The notes: generated by a model from the letters alone, not told the origin. Counted from the first letter of the stretch, positions 1 to 9,775 are shown. The stretch is DNA of 64,000 bases from Pelagomonas calceolata (GCA_918797485.1 CAKKNE010000004.1:4712001-4776000); one strand, 5' to 3'. A program made the numbers and translations.

Positions 1-1529
1 TCGTCGAGGACGACGATCTGTTGAGGGAGGTCGACCAGGACGACACGCTGTGGTCGCTGGTCGAAGATCTGCCGGTCGTGGCGGACCCGATCCTCGCGGC
101 GGTCGCGCCGGACGTCGCCGTCGAAGCCGACGAGGACGCGATAACACGGAGAAAAGTGAGGATGCGCGCCCTACCTTTGTTCGTGGTCTGGCTCGCGGCG
201 CCGACGCTATCGTTGATCGACACGGCGGTCGTCGGGCGCTTCGCGAAGGGCCCTGCTGCCGCCGCGGCGCTCGCGCCGGCCGTGTCCTTCTCCGATTCTC
301 TAGCCTATCTGATGACGTTTTTAGCTATCAAGACGACGTCGAGGGTCGCTACTTATGTGGCGAATCACGACGGCCGAGGGGCTCGCTTAGCCGCACGAGA
401 AGGCCTCTGGCTGTCGGCCATTGTCGGTAGTCTGATGGCCCTGTCCGGGGAACTCGGCGGCGCCGCCGGGACCCTGAGGAGCGTCTATGTCACGGGACGG
501 ACCGCGGCGGTCCTAGCTCCGGCGACGACGTACTGTAGGATACGGGGCGCAGCCATGCCATTGCAACTGATGTGGCAGACGGCGCAGGCGGCGTCGATCG
601 CGCGCGGCGACGCGACGGCTCCGTTACGAGCCTGCGGCTGGGCGGCGTTGTTCAATGTCGTCGGGGATATAGTGCTGGTGGCCGGTTTGGGCCTTGGCGT
701 CGCCGGCGCAGCCTTAGCGACGGCCCTGTCGATGCTCGTTGGGTGTGCAGCACAGCTACGTTCATTGAACAAACTGGAAACAACCGAAAGGCTGCAGGAG
801 GCTGTGTTTCAGAACGACCAGCTCGATCCAGCTGGATGTGACAGAGCGCTGGAAAAGGAAGCAAGGCCTTCCCTCGGGGCGCTCTGCCGGTTGTTCGGGG
901 ACGCCCTACCCATCTTCGCGACGCTCTTCTCGAAAACGGTGGTAGGTGTGGTCTTGGTCGCGGCGGCCGCTGGGGCTTCTTTAGCCGAGTTGGCCTCCCA
1001 TCAAATAGCCAACGGGTTGTTCTTATTGTTTGCACCGTTCGCGGATGCTTTGAGCGCCGCCTCGCAGTCCCTGGCGCCGCGCGCGCTGCGACGAGCGAAG
1101 CAGCGGCCGCGCGTCGTGCTCTCCACTGTGCTGAGAGAAACAGGCGTCGCCGCCACCGTCGCCTTCGGCCTGACCTGGGGCTTGGCCGCGTGCGGCGGGT
1201 CGCTGTTCTCGGCGAACCCCTTCGTGCACGCGACACTTGCAAAGCTGGGGCCGTGGATCGGCGCCTCCCTCGGCGTTTATGTCTTGAACACGGTCTTCGA
1301 GGGGACGCTGTTCGCGTTCGGCCACGCGCGGTGGATTGGAGCGCTCATGCCGTTCAACGCTCTGGCCGTGGCCGTGGCCCTGCTCTCGAAGAGCGTGCGC
1401 GGCACGCCGGAGACGTGCTTGATCCGGTCGTGGATCGTCTTCGTGGCCTACCAGGTCTGGCGCGTGCCGCAGCTTGCTTTAATAGCGCGCATGCCCAAGG
1501 ACGTCCTCGCGTCGACGTCGGACGACTAG
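1..1529 (+). CDS. MATE-family efflux transporter (5' end cut by window edge)
   Basis: The frame is open from base 3, so the true start lies left of the window. The C-terminal 450 residues are a string of hydrophobic segments rich in Gly and Ala. The early stretch ending LSLIDTAVVGRF matches the first helix of multidrug and toxic compound extrusion (MATE) transporters, where an Asp-Thr pair follows the leucine-rich helix. MATE proteins are 12-helix antiporters that export organic cations or metabolites using a Na+ or H+ gradient. A second, clearly related copy with a plastid-type leader lies at 52439-53902 and has the equivalent LTLIDTSAVG. The visible N-terminus is acidic (many Asp and Glu) and does not resemble a plastid leader, but the real N-terminus is not seen. 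Family assignment is firm; substrate and membrane are unknown. Confidence 0.85.
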   Translation, partial: VEDDDLLREVDQDDTLWSLVEDLPVVADPILAAVAPDVAVEADEDAITRRKVRMRALPLFVVWLAAPTLSLIDTAVVGRFAKGPAAAAALAPAVSFSDSLAYLMTFLAIKTTSRVATYVANHDGRGARLAAREGLWLSAIVGSLMALSGELGGAAGTLRSVYVTGRTAAVLAPATTYCRIRGAAMPLQLMWQTAQAASIARGDATAPLRACGWAALFNVVGDIVLVAGLGLGVAGAALATALSMLVGCAAQLRSLNKLETTERLQEAVFQNDQLDPAGCDRALEKEARPSLGALCRLFGDALPIFATLFSKTVVGVVLVAAAAGASLAELASHQIANGLFLLFAPFADALSAASQSLAPRALRRAKQRPRVVLSTVLRETGVAATVAFGLTWGLAACGGSLFSANPFVHATLAKLGPWIGASLGVYVLNTVFEGTLFAFGHARWIGALMPFNALAVAVALLSKSVRGTPETCLIRSWIVFVAYQVWRVPQLALIARMPKDVLASTSDD

Positions 1530-1616
1530 CGCGAAGAGCGCTCTTTCTTTTTCGCCCCGCTGTAGTGGTGTCTCCGAGAAAATAAGTATATTGTACATTT
1601 TATCTTATCACACAAC

Positions 1617-3410
1617 TCACCCCCAGACCAACGGCAGCGTGACGTCGCCGTCGGGTCCAATAGCAGGCATCTCGCGAACCGCCGGCACGTCGACGGCGTC
1701 CCACGCGTCTAGTTTGGCAATGCGGGCGGTCACGACGATGCGTGCTCCCGTCCGCGGCGGAGCGCCAGGCGTGTGGTGGACGGCGTGCTTGGCGTGCGGC
1801 TGGAGGCCCTCCCGCTGCAGATGAACCAACGCGTCGGTGGTCGGGAGCGTCCGGGCGGCGCCCAATTTCCTTTCCAAACCACTGTCCTCCCAGTTCTGGA
1901 CCGGTTTCCAGCGCACACAGTCGGCGCCCGAGTCCGTCTGCGCTTTCTCGTACAATATAAGCGTCGCCACTGCCTGCCGCGGGGCGAGCGTCGTCTGCGC
2001 CTTCTGCTGAGGCACTTGGTCCTGGTGCCACCAGAAACCGCTACCTCTGCGCCGTGCAGAGATAATCAGAGAGTTAAAGCCCGGGGCCGCGACTGGGCAG
2101 AGATGCGCCGCGGCGTAGACGACGCCGAGCGCTCGGCACATCTTACGGGAGAGGTCGTCGTGGCGCCTCGCTTTCAGCAACCTCGCGGTCGCGTCGCCTA
2201 TTACCATTGGGGCCCCAATACATGCGACGAGCTTTTCAGACTGCTCCGCATCACGCTCCGCTTCAAAGTCCGAATCACGGCACCAGAAGGACGTCTCGGC
2301 GACCCGCGCGCGGATCTCGTCGAGAAATGAGTCGATAAAGCACCCTCCAGCGCCGTGGATCGCGCCGTCGAGCTTGTCCCTGATCTTCCGCACGTCGCGT
2401 GTCGTGGATGCGAGGTTGTCGAGGGGGCCCGCGACCGTCCAGTCGCGTGGCGGCCGGAGGCCCAGGGAAGCGTACCATCGGGCATCTTCGGCCGGTGCGA
2501 GGCCGAGCTTCGCTAGCGCTGCGTCTGCCGGCGGCCACGACGCGGCAGAGCGCTCCTCGGCGTCCACGGTGCCCACATCACCGTACGGAACCCAGCCGAG
2601 GGGTACCGCATCTCCTGGTGCCCGGTAGTCGCGAACCACGGAGCCATCGCGTACCGTAGCCCCAGTCGCAGGGTCCCAATCCAGGCGTGCCGTCGGCGCG
2701 TCCCCGTGTCTTTCAGCCCACCGGACCGCGTCTTCGCAGTCGCGTCGCGAGGCCGTTAACGACGCCTCGCCGACGTCGAGCGCCGACGCGAGGCCCGCAA
2801 GGACTGCGGCCGGGCCGCGCAGCGTCGTCACCGCCAAGACATCGAACGCATCCTCCTCGGCGGCGCAGCATACGCAGCTCGCGATCGTTACGACGCCCTC
2901 GTCAATTAAAGGTGCCAACGCCGCCGCCGCACCGCGCCGCAAGAAGCCCAGTTGGACCGGAGCGAGGTCGCCCGGAATCCAGGCCTCTATCGCGTTGGCG
3001 TCGTGCTCGTTTGGCTCGCGCCGCAGCGTCACCGCAGCGCCCTCCCGGAGGAACCGGTGGCCGTCCCTGTAGCGCAGGCCCACGACCTGCAACTCCAGGC
3101 TCGTCGTGGCTGCGTTCTCGTCCTGGGCCGGCGGCGCGGCCGGCGACGCGACGTTCGTCGGCGATGATTCGCGCGCCGGTTCTTCGGGCGCGGGCGGCTC
3201 GTCCGAGGGCGGCGTCGCGGCGACGAGCGCTGCGGTCTTGAAGCCGCGTGGGGCTTCCGCCGCTGGCCTCGCATCGCTCGGTTGGAGGCGCGCGAGCAGC
3301 GACGCCTCATCGCTGCCAGAAGAGGCAGGCGTCGTGGCGGGAGACGTCTTTGACTTCTTTTGCGTAGGAGTTGGGATGCGGAACCGACGAGTATTGCTGC
3401 CGCGCTTCAT
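1617..3410 (-). CDS. HIRAN domain plus AlkB-like 2-oxoglutarate/Fe(II) dioxygenase
   Basis: This is a 597-residue single-exon protein. Residues 1-100 are low-complexity, basic at the start (MKRGSNTRRF). Residues about 105-180 look like a HIRAN domain (the ELQVVGLRYRDG strand, then REPNEHDANAI and LGFLRR). HIRAN modules bind DNA 3' ends in HLTF-type repair proteins. The C-terminal half carries an AlkB-like dioxygenase signature: WWHQDQ (H462, D464 as the metal-binding HxD), a distal His near 540-546, and RIVVTAR (R557 and R563) matching the RxNxTxR 2-oxoglutarate motif, with Val replacing Asn. AlkB enzymes oxidatively remove alkyl groups from nucleic acids or proteins. The domain pairing suggests DNA-directed demethylation repair in the nucleus; this is inference. 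It is divergent from the channel gene at 3892, sharing a 480-bp promoter region. Confidence 0.75.
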   Translation of the reverse strand: MKRGSNTRRFRIPTPTQKKSKTSPATTPASSGSDEASLLARLQPSDARPAAEAPRGFKTAALVAATPPSDEPPAPEEPARESSPTNVASPAAPPAQDENAATTSLELQVVGLRYRDGHRFLREGAAVTLRREPNEHDANAIEAWIPGDLAPVQLGFLRRGAAAALAPLIDEGVVTIASCVCCAAEEDAFDVLAVTTLRGPAAVLAGLASALDVGEASLTASRRDCEDAVRWAERHGDAPTARLDWDPATGATVRDGSVVRDYRAPGDAVPLGWVPYGDVGTVDAEERSAASWPPADAALAKLGLAPAEDARWYASLGLRPPRDWTVAGPLDNLASTTRDVRKIRDKLDGAIHGAGGCFIDSFLDEIRARVAETSFWCRDSDFEAERDAEQSEKLVACIGAPMVIGDATARLLKARRHDDLSRKMCRALGVVYAAAHLCPVAAPGFNSLIISARRRGSGFWWHQDQVPQQKAQTTLAPRQAVATLILYEKAQTDSGADCVRWKPVQNWEDSGLERKLGAARTLPTTDALVHLQREGLQPHAKHAVHHTPGAPPRTGARIVVTARIAKLDAWDAVDVPAVREMPAIGPDGDVTLPLVWG

Positions 3411-3891
3411 TACTCCTTGCTCTCAAGTCGCGCAGGCTCAGTCGTGCAGTCAGTGCACAGCAGCACAGCGCCAAGCGCAGCGCTAGATGGAAGTATAAAT
3501 GCACTGCGAGCGGCGTTTCGCTCTCACAAATGGAGAACTTCCAACAGCGCACAAATATTTACGGATTTTATAAGCCGAGCTCTGAACTGGTGGCGCCCCG
3601 CAGGGCCGCGGGTTCAAAACTGGGAGAGCTAGCGTCACAGGTGCTAGGCCTCTCAGCCGCTCAACTCCTTCACAGCCAGCAGCTGTGTCGCTCGCGTGAA
3701 TCACGACGGTTTGACTCTGCATTGCAGTCGCGAGAGGCTCAACTCGCTGCGCCGCAAGAATCCGAGACGAATCTCGCGCCTCGGAGCTGCAGAGAGCTGC
3801 CCAGTGGCCAAGAGACAAATCAGAGATCAAATCTCGGAGAGCTGCACCAGTGGCCAGACAAATGCCATAAAGGACGTAAAAAAACAAAACC
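3411..3891. other. divergent promoter region between dioxygenase and channel genes
   Basis: About 480 bp without a supported gene. It contains CAG/CTG-rich sequence and a weak copy of the promoter-associated palindrome at 3628-3647 (GCTAGC, 8 nt, GTGCTAG). Either flanking gene could use it. Confidence 0.4.
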
Positions 3892-6678
3892 ATGGGCGCG
3901 AAATCCTCAAAGGTCGTCAGCGAGGCGCCGTCGTCGCGCAGCTCCTTCGAGCGCATGGCGTCGGTGCGCGACTACTTCACGGCGCGCATCACGCCGCTCG
4001 AGGACGTGACGCCGCCGGCGCCGCCGCTCGTCGTCGTGCTGCGCGGCCACACGAAGTTCGTCACGGACGTCGTGGAATTGGCCGACTCGAGGATCGCGTC
4101 GGCGTCCGAGGACCGCACCATCAGGGTGTGGAGCCTCGCGGAGGACGGCACGGCCGACGGGAAGCCCGACGTGCTGTCCGGCCATACGGACGCCGTGCGT
4201 TGTCTGGTTGCGCTCAAGGACGGCCGCCTCGCCAGCGGATCAAGAGACAAGACGGTGCGCATCTGGGATATATCAGAAAACCCAACGGCGCCGATCATCC
4301 TAAAAGGGCACGAGGGCTACGTCTGGAAGCTCGCCGAGTTGGCTGATGGTCGCCTCGCCTCGGGCTCCTGGGACAAGACGATCCGGATCTGGGACTTGTC
4401 AGGTGATGCTGCCCCGCTCGTCGTGCCGCACGGCGACGCCGTCCGCGGCATGTTGGCGCTGAAGGATGGGAGACTAGCGACGGGCGGCGGCAAGGACGGC
4501 ATGATCAACGTCTGGAATGTTGATTCCCAAAGCTGCACGAAGGCGCTCGAATTAGCGAGCCACCCCAAATATGTGGCAGCTCTAGCGGAGCTCCCCGGTC
4601 AACGATTAGCGGCGGGCGGCGGCGACGCGGGAAGGAGGGGCGAGGGTTTTCATATTCGCATCTTCGACCTGAATGACGGGCCGCATCAGGCGCCCAAGGT
4701 GCTGCGTGGCCGCGCCGACGTCTGGAGTCTGGTGACGCTGGACGACGGCCGGCTGGCGGCGGGCGGCCCCGACGGTGTTAGGGTGTGGGACTTGGACAAC
4801 GAGGAGAGACGACCTATTGGATTTGCGGGCCAGGCCACGGTCGACGGCATGGCGTCACTCAAGGACGGCACGCTCGCTTCTGGTGGTGATGATGGTACGA
4901 TCCGCGTTCATAGGGTGAAGACCTACGAGTACTATAGGGAGATCCTGCGAGTTACGGAAGACGTGGCGCGGAAGTGGTTCGCCGAGGACCGGTTAGGGGA
5001 GTTGTTCGACGCTTCTGTATTACAATATGATGAGCTCCTGACGATCGACGACGACGACGCGCCCACCGGCTTAGGAGCGGTCGCATCTAGAGCAGTGGTC
5101 ACGCAAGCGCGAAACTTGGACGCCATCGCCACGACATTGAAGAGTGCGCCTTCCTCTAAAAGGGACGCTTGCATCGACGACCTCGCGCCGCGCGTCTTAC
5201 GCTTAGTCAAGGACGAAGAACTACTACTAACGTTCGAGCAGCGTTTGGTGAGCAAGAGCGCCGTCGAGCAGCTCACGCCGTCGCCCCTGTTCCGGGTCGT
5301 GCTGAATTTCAAGTTCGTCGCGGGGCCGCGCTTCGTGCTGTGGTTGGACATCATCCTCTTCCTCACGCTCTTCGTCTCGTTCACGCGGCTCACGATCGTC
5401 GGTTACGGGTACAAGGGGCTGCACGGTCATAACATCGAGCGGTGGTACAGGGGCGAGAAGACCGTCGAGATTATTCTAGGTTTTATCATCCTGACGTACT
5501 ATTCATTGAAAGAGGCGCTCAACGTGTATTATGATCGGAAGCGGGAGTTAGCGGTAAGGCACTCGGACGCGCGTAATTGCTTCTTCAAGCTCTTCGGGCA
5601 GGCGAAGCTGCCTCCCTTGTTTACGACGGGGCCCCAAGCACTTAGGTCACTTACGAAACTCCTCGTGTATGCGGTCAAGGGGCCCCTGTCCTGGCGCAAG
5701 AAGCTCTCGTTGATTCCGAGGATTGTGCTTTCAATAATTGCGGTGCTGCTGTTCCTGCCCCTGTCGTGCTTGCCGGGGCGAAGTGTGAAGGCCTTTGTGT
5801 TTGGGGTGGTCCCTTCCATACTGTACAACACGTTATCGTTGTTGGGCTTACCGCGCGCGTGGCGCTCGTCGCTCTGGAACTGGATCGAGGTCACGTCCCT
5901 CGTACTGTCGTGGACGTCCTTCGCCCGAGCGGCTCTTAGTAGAATCCCCGTGAACCTCGCCGTCGCGACAGCATTATTTCTGTGGTTCGAGGTCTTTGAC
6001 TACCTGCGCTATTCTGCGGTCAACGAGGAGCTTGCTGCTTTTGTATTGATGATCGGGCAGATCTTATTGAAGCTCGCGGTCTTCATGTTTGTGTTTGTGC
6101 TCATCCTGATGATGTTCACAAATTTATTTTATCTGCGGATGGGGAACCGGCACATCAAGCGCTACTTCGATTTACACGACGACGCGCCCAACTACTTGGA
6201 CCACCCGTTCAACAATCTGCTCAAGTCGTTCTACTCCGTGCTGTTATTGGCTTTTGCGCAGGAGTTCGACCCGGATATATTTCATACGACGATCGATCGG
6301 GTCATCTTCGTGTTCTACCTGTTCATTATTGTTATAGTGCTCCTCAATGTCTTAATTGCGATCGTGAACTCGCAGTACGCGGACACTTCAGCGAGAGCCA
6401 CGAAGTTATTTTATCGCGGCCGCTTTGAGTTGGTTGCGGAGACGTCGGATTTCTTGCGGATGCTGCCGCGGCGGCGCAACATCCACTCGGAGACGATCCA
6501 ACAGGTCGCCGCGATGATCAAGCGCGAGGTTAATAGAGGTACCGTCCGCGACGCCATTAGGGGAGAGGACTTGAGGGAAGAGGTCCTGCGCATCCAGCGC
6601 GAGACCGACGCGAAACTGCTGGAGATGCAGGCCAAGATGGACGCTATATTGAATGCCGTGACTAGTAATAATTCATAG
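3892..6678 (+). CDS. WD40 beta-propeller fused to a TRP/polycystin-type cation channel
   Basis: A 928-residue single-exon protein. The start MGAKSSK fits an N-myristoylation signal (Gly2, Ser6). Residues about 45-345 hold seven WD40 repeats with clear GH...IWD spacing, for example GHTDAV...VRIWD and GHEGYV...IRIWD. After a linker, residues about 470-835 form a channel domain: a first helix LWLDIILFLTLFVSF, several further helices, a pore-like segment near 790 (NNLLKSFYSVLLLAFAQEF) and a last helix ending LLNVLIAIVNSQY, the typical end of S6 in TRP channels. A charged C-terminal helix (about 880-925) may be a coiled coil. TRPV and TRPA channels carry ankyrin repeats N-terminally; here a propeller takes that place. 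The presumed role is a membrane-anchored, ligand- or partner-gated cation channel. Domain calls are strong; gating and ion are unknown. Confidence 0.8.
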   Translation: MGAKSSKVVSEAPSSRSSFERMASVRDYFTARITPLEDVTPPAPPLVVVLRGHTKFVTDVVELADSRIASASEDRTIRVWSLAEDGTADGKPDVLSGHTDAVRCLVALKDGRLASGSRDKTVRIWDISENPTAPIILKGHEGYVWKLAELADGRLASGSWDKTIRIWDLSGDAAPLVVPHGDAVRGMLALKDGRLATGGGKDGMINVWNVDSQSCTKALELASHPKYVAALAELPGQRLAAGGGDAGRRGEGFHIRIFDLNDGPHQAPKVLRGRADVWSLVTLDDGRLAAGGPDGVRVWDLDNEERRPIGFAGQATVDGMASLKDGTLASGGDDGTIRVHRVKTYEYYREILRVTEDVARKWFAEDRLGELFDASVLQYDELLTIDDDDAPTGLGAVASRAVVTQARNLDAIATTLKSAPSSKRDACIDDLAPRVLRLVKDEELLLTFEQRLVSKSAVEQLTPSPLFRVVLNFKFVAGPRFVLWLDIILFLTLFVSFTRLTIVGYGYKGLHGHNIERWYRGEKTVEIILGFIILTYYSLKEALNVYYDRKRELAVRHSDARNCFFKLFGQAKLPPLFTTGPQALRSLTKLLVYAVKGPLSWRKKLSLIPRIVLSIIAVLLFLPLSCLPGRSVKAFVFGVVPSILYNTLSLLGLPRAWRSSLWNWIEVTSLVLSWTSFARAALSRIPVNLAVATALFLWFEVFDYLRYSAVNEELAAFVLMIGQILLKLAVFMFVFVLILMMFTNLFYLRMGNRHIKRYFDLHDDAPNYLDHPFNNLLKSFYSVLLLAFAQEFDPDIFHTTIDRVIFVFYLFIIVIVLLNVLIAIVNSQYADTSARATKLFYRGRFELVAETSDFLRMLPRRRNIHSETIQQVAAMIKREVNRGTVRDAIRGEDLREEVLRIQRETDAKLLEMQAKMDAILNAVTSNNS

Positions 6679-6686
6679 TTAGATAA

Positions 6687-7433
6687 CTACTCGCTCTTCG
6701 CGGGCGGCAGCCGCACCTCGCCCACCAGGTGCCAGGGAATCTTCACCATGCGGCCCTTGACGTTGATGACGACGTCCGTCGTGGTCCGCTCCTGGAGCCG
6801 CCCCTCGATGGTGCGCTCCTCGCCGCCCTCGATGGGGTTCAGCGTCCGCACGGTGACGTCAAAGCCCTTGAAGGCCTCGAAGGCCGCTTGCGTCGTGATC
6901 AGGTCGGACGCGCCCGGCGACGTGACCTCAACCCCATGACGCGCGAGCACGCGCAAATCGTCGTCGCGCGGCTCGAGCGCGGCCACGACAGCTCTTGAAG
7001 CGTCGGCCGTCTCCTCGGCGTCGGGCGCCTCGCCATTTGACTTCTTGACCGTCAAGCGTAGGACTCCTGGCTCCCAGAACACGTCCGCGCACTCCAAGCC
7101 GATGGCGGCGATGGCCTCCCGACAAATCTGGGCCGCCTCCGTCCGCCAGGGCGCCTCCAATTCGTCGTCCGTGCCGTCGAAGTCTCCCACGTACGGCGAC
7201 GCGTCGTACTCCTTCTTATCTATTTTCATCTCCGGCAGCTCGCGCTCTTCTATTTCCTCTAAGTCGATGCCGCCTTTTAACAATTCGTCGACGTCGGCGC
7301 TCTCCATCCATTTCCTTACATCGGCCTCGGTGACGTCGTCGTTGTCGCCTTTGACTGTTGTGCGTCGGAGGCGCGGCGGCGGCGTTACGTATAACGCGGT
7401 CGCGGCGGCGAAGAGCGCTAGGAGGCGCTGCAT
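6687..7433 (-). CDS. plastid-targeted RimP-like ribosome maturation factor
   Basis: I chose the ATG at 7433 because it begins a signal-like peptide (MQRLLALFAAATALYVTPPP) typical of stramenopile plastid preproteins; this gives 248 residues. An in-frame opening extends to 7598 but would bury the leader. After an acidic stretch, residues about 100-240 follow the RimP/YlxS plan: an N-terminal alpha/beta domain (AQICREAIAAIGLECADVFW), a VTSPGASDLI segment equivalent to the bacterial SSPGLDRPL motif, and a C-terminal SH3-like strand set (TIEGRLQE, VVINVKG, KIPWHLVGEVRL). RimP helps assemble the 30S subunit, so this is likely a plastid small-subunit biogenesis factor. The 3' end lies 9 bp from the stop of the convergent channel gene. 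Confidence 0.7.
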   Translation of the reverse strand: MQRLLALFAAATALYVTPPPRLRRTTVKGDNDDVTEADVRKWMESADVDELLKGGIDLEEIEERELPEMKIDKKEYDASPYVGDFDGTDDELEAPWRTEAAQICREAIAAIGLECADVFWEPGVLRLTVKKSNGEAPDAEETADASRAVVAALEPRDDDLRVLARHGVEVTSPGASDLITTQAAFEAFKGFDVTVRTLNPIEGGEERTIEGRLQERTTTDVVINVKGRMVKIPWHLVGEVRLPPAKSE

Positions 7434-7722
7434 CGTTGATGAGCTGCAGTTCCTGGACGGTGCAACGCTTCTGCGTAATGAGCAAATGCAATGGAGCTCA
7501 GCAGCGATGCCGTTTATACGCAACCGCGATAAATGAGAGAAAGCGGCGACTGAGTGCAAATTGCAGTGCGCAAGGTGAAAGAGCGGAGAGATGCGCAAAC
7601 TCAGTGGATTCGAGCCAACAACGACCGCGAGCGCACTGCAGTTGCAGTGGTGCGAGCCTGCGGCTGTCTTACAGCAGTTATCGCGAGCACCGCCGCCTGG
7701 ACAAGCGCTGCTGCTGCTGCTC

Positions 7723-7744
7723 GCTAGTATGTTACAGCGCTAGC
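7723..7744. repeat. promoter-associated palindrome, copy 1 (variant)
   Basis: The sequence begins GCTAGTATGTTACAG and ends GCTAGC. It lies 290 bp upstream of the RimP-like start and just past the end of the esterase-like gene. Same family as the copies at 9934, 11055, 19836, 35181, 41491, 55917, 57195 and 63698. Confidence 0.5.
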
Positions 7745-7801
7745 CCAGACAGTCCTCGTAGCAATATATCCGATCGGAAAGACAAAAGACGGTTACAAAA
7801 G

Positions 7802-9775
7802 CTACGACGAACGACGCGAATGATCCCACTCATCGAGGTGGTCGAGCGGCTCGAGCGCCGACGTCTCGTCGACGTAGACGAGGCAGTCGTATTGTTCCGG
7901 AACGCGTGAGTCGATGTAGTGCCGCCGCCGCTCGTCATCCGATATGTAGTTCACGCCGACGAAGCGCTGGGGGCGCGGGGCGCGGAGCGCGTCCACGATG
8001 CGCGCGTCGTCACCTGGCATCCCCAAATTGAGGACCTTCGGCCTGTGCGGAAATCAATCAGTGTGTCGGGTCGACGCGAAGATTCAGCACAATTTTGATT
8101 TCCACACAGACTTCGAGCCCTGGGTGCGCGGCGTAGTTGGCGTGCAGGAGCGCCTCGGCGGACGAAGGCAAAGCCGGCTTGAGGACGTGCTTCAAAGGCA
8201 ACTCGCTCCCCCGCTCCGGCAGCGCGGTCACGTGGCCGGAATACGTCGAGAAGCCCACGATCGCGGCGCCGGCGCCGAACGTCTCGCGACATAGGTATCC
8301 GATATTCCACTGCCGCGCGTGCGCCGTCGCCCGGCCGTCGCCGACGTGGCTGTTGTGGGCCAGGACCGCTACGCGCGGCGGCGCGCCCCGCAACAATTCC
8401 AGGTCCTGCCGCAGCTTCAGCACACTATTCGCCATGTGCTGGTCGCGCACGGACCACGTCACGTCGGGCTCGGTCAGCCGCTTCGCGTAGAACTGCTGGG
8501 CGCTGACCACGACCTCCGCGTTGCGCTCGGCGTTGAAGTGACGCTCTGCGTCGCCGAGATCCCAATATTCATACCGCTTCGCTTGGAGCTCAGCCAGCAC
8601 GCGTTCGCAGCCGTCCCTCGTCGCGTCGACGCGCTGACTTGCGCCGCGCGCGTCGAGGCGCGCGTCCTCGAGGCAGGCTTTCGAGTACTCCTCCTCGGAC
8701 GCCGCGATGAAGCAGCCGTACCTATCCGCCGCCGTTCTACTCGCTGGTGGGTCTACCAATTCGAGATATTCGACCACCATTCGCGCCGACGCCCTGGCGC
8801 TGAAGAGGTCGAGCCCCGCGAACCCGCAGGCCGCGGCCGATGATGCGTTTCTCTCCCTCAGCCACTCGACGAAGTGCACGACCTCCTTGTTCCGCCAGAG
8901 CCACGGTGTGGTACCGCGGCCGCCCGTGAAGCCGCGCAGCGCCTCCTCCGCCGTACGGGCCGACGACGTCCCGCGCACGTAGGCATCGACGCGCGCCGCC
9001 GCGACGCAGTCCCCCTCAATGGCTACGACGGACCTATGTAAAAATCAAATTTCGCGGCGCTTCTCGCATGCGGCTGAATCATAACATCCGCGCCATCGAC
9101 GCGACGCCTGCTCGATAATTTCCACACAGCGCCGGACACGCCCTTCAGTTCGATCAGCGACTGGACCAATTCGAAGCGTAGCGCATAGTAATCGCGTGTG
9201 CCGTGTGTCGATTCTCCGAGCAGGAAGACCTCGGCCGGCGCCGCGATGGCCTCGAGGACGCCGTCGAGCCAGTGGCTCCGCGGCGTCGGCGCCGGCGCGA
9301 GCCGCGCGTCGTCGTCGACGAAGAAGGCACCGCCGTCCTCGAGGTCCACGCGCCAGCCGGCGCCGCGCCGGCACGCGAGCCGGCCCCCTTGGTCGTCGAC
9401 GGTCACGCGCTGGCCCGCGTAGAAATCCGACCGCGGCGGCGGCCGCGCGTCGACCTCGAGGCCGTCGTCGGCTGGCGCGAGGCGCTGCGTCGAGACCCAG
9501 CCGTTTAATGGTGCACAGATGCGCGATCTTTCTACGACGCGCCCTTGGCGGCTGATTGATTGCTGCCCGTCGACGGTGCAGCGGTCGCCCGCCCGCAGCT
9601 CGCCGACCACCTCCGAATCCAATGCTGATGTCCGTCTCACGGTGCAATCGTTCGTGGCCACACATCTTCTTTCGGTGCGGTTAGACGGTTGCGCCCAAGA
9701 CGGAACCTGTTGCGCTGCCGGTGCGGGCGCGGGCGGCGGCGCTTCCAATTCGTTGAGGTTGACTTGTATTGGCAT
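7802..9775 (-). CDS. erythromycin-esterase-fold protein with N-terminal SH3-like domain (three exons)
   Basis: Exons are 9775-9138, 9033-8119 and 8042-7802 (597 residues). The two gaps are introner-like elements whose removal keeps the frame. Residues about 35-105 resemble a bacterial-type SH3 (SH3b) domain (CTVRRTSALDSEVVGELRAGD, ending GWVSTQRL). From about residue 190 the protein follows the erythromycin-esterase superfamily: FLLGESTHGTRDYY with the Glu and His expected of the active site, VSVVAIEGD formed across the first junction, AYVRG, WLWRNKEVVHFVEWLRERN, and VGVNYISDDERRRHYIDSRVPEQYD near the end. Known members hydrolyse macrolide lactones, but most relatives in the superfamily have unknown substrates, so an antibiotic role should not be assumed. 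The second intron appears to start with GC instead of GT. Confidence 0.78.
8043..8118 (-). mobile_element. introner-like intron (TIR family), GC-AG
   Basis: 76 nt inside the esterase-like gene. Read on the minus strand it has CTGTGTGGAAATCAA near its start and TTGATTTCCGCACAG at its end, a terminal inverted repeat. The flanks GCTCGAAGT and GCCGAAGG look like a diverged 8-bp target duplication with one inserted base. Frame is kept if the intron starts at the GC of the left copy and ends at CAG. The internal sequence matches the element at 58867-58954 in reverse orientation relative to transcription. Confidence 0.7.
9034..9137 (-). mobile_element. introner-like intron (TIR family), GT-AG
   Basis: 104 nt in the esterase-like gene. 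The flanks GTCCGGCG and GTCCGTCG are an 8-bp target duplication with one mismatch; the left copy supplies the GT donor and the element supplies the TAG acceptor, so splicing restores the original sequence. The ends are CTGTGTGGAAATTA and TTTGATTTTTACATAG. It contains the family core CGCCATCGACGCGACG (9091-9106, plus strand). Its interior matches the RING-CH intron at 40607-40707. Confidence 0.8.

Noticed and set aside
652-1242. Long antisense Arg-rich frames opposite the MATE gene and many other genes
   Set aside because: Typical shadows in GC-rich coding DNA: Arg/Ala/Pro-rich, no domains, fully overlapping a supported gene.
3582-3640. tRNA-like segment with GGTTCAAAAC and matching ends GAGCTCT/AGAGCTA
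   Set aside because: Only about 55 nt between the presumed acceptor arms, no pairing T stem, and no clear A box. Not a tRNA.
7802-9775. Antibiotic-resistance esterase
   Set aside because: The fold matches erythromycin esterases, but most family members are not known to act on macrolides and nothing in the neighbourhood suggests drug resistance.
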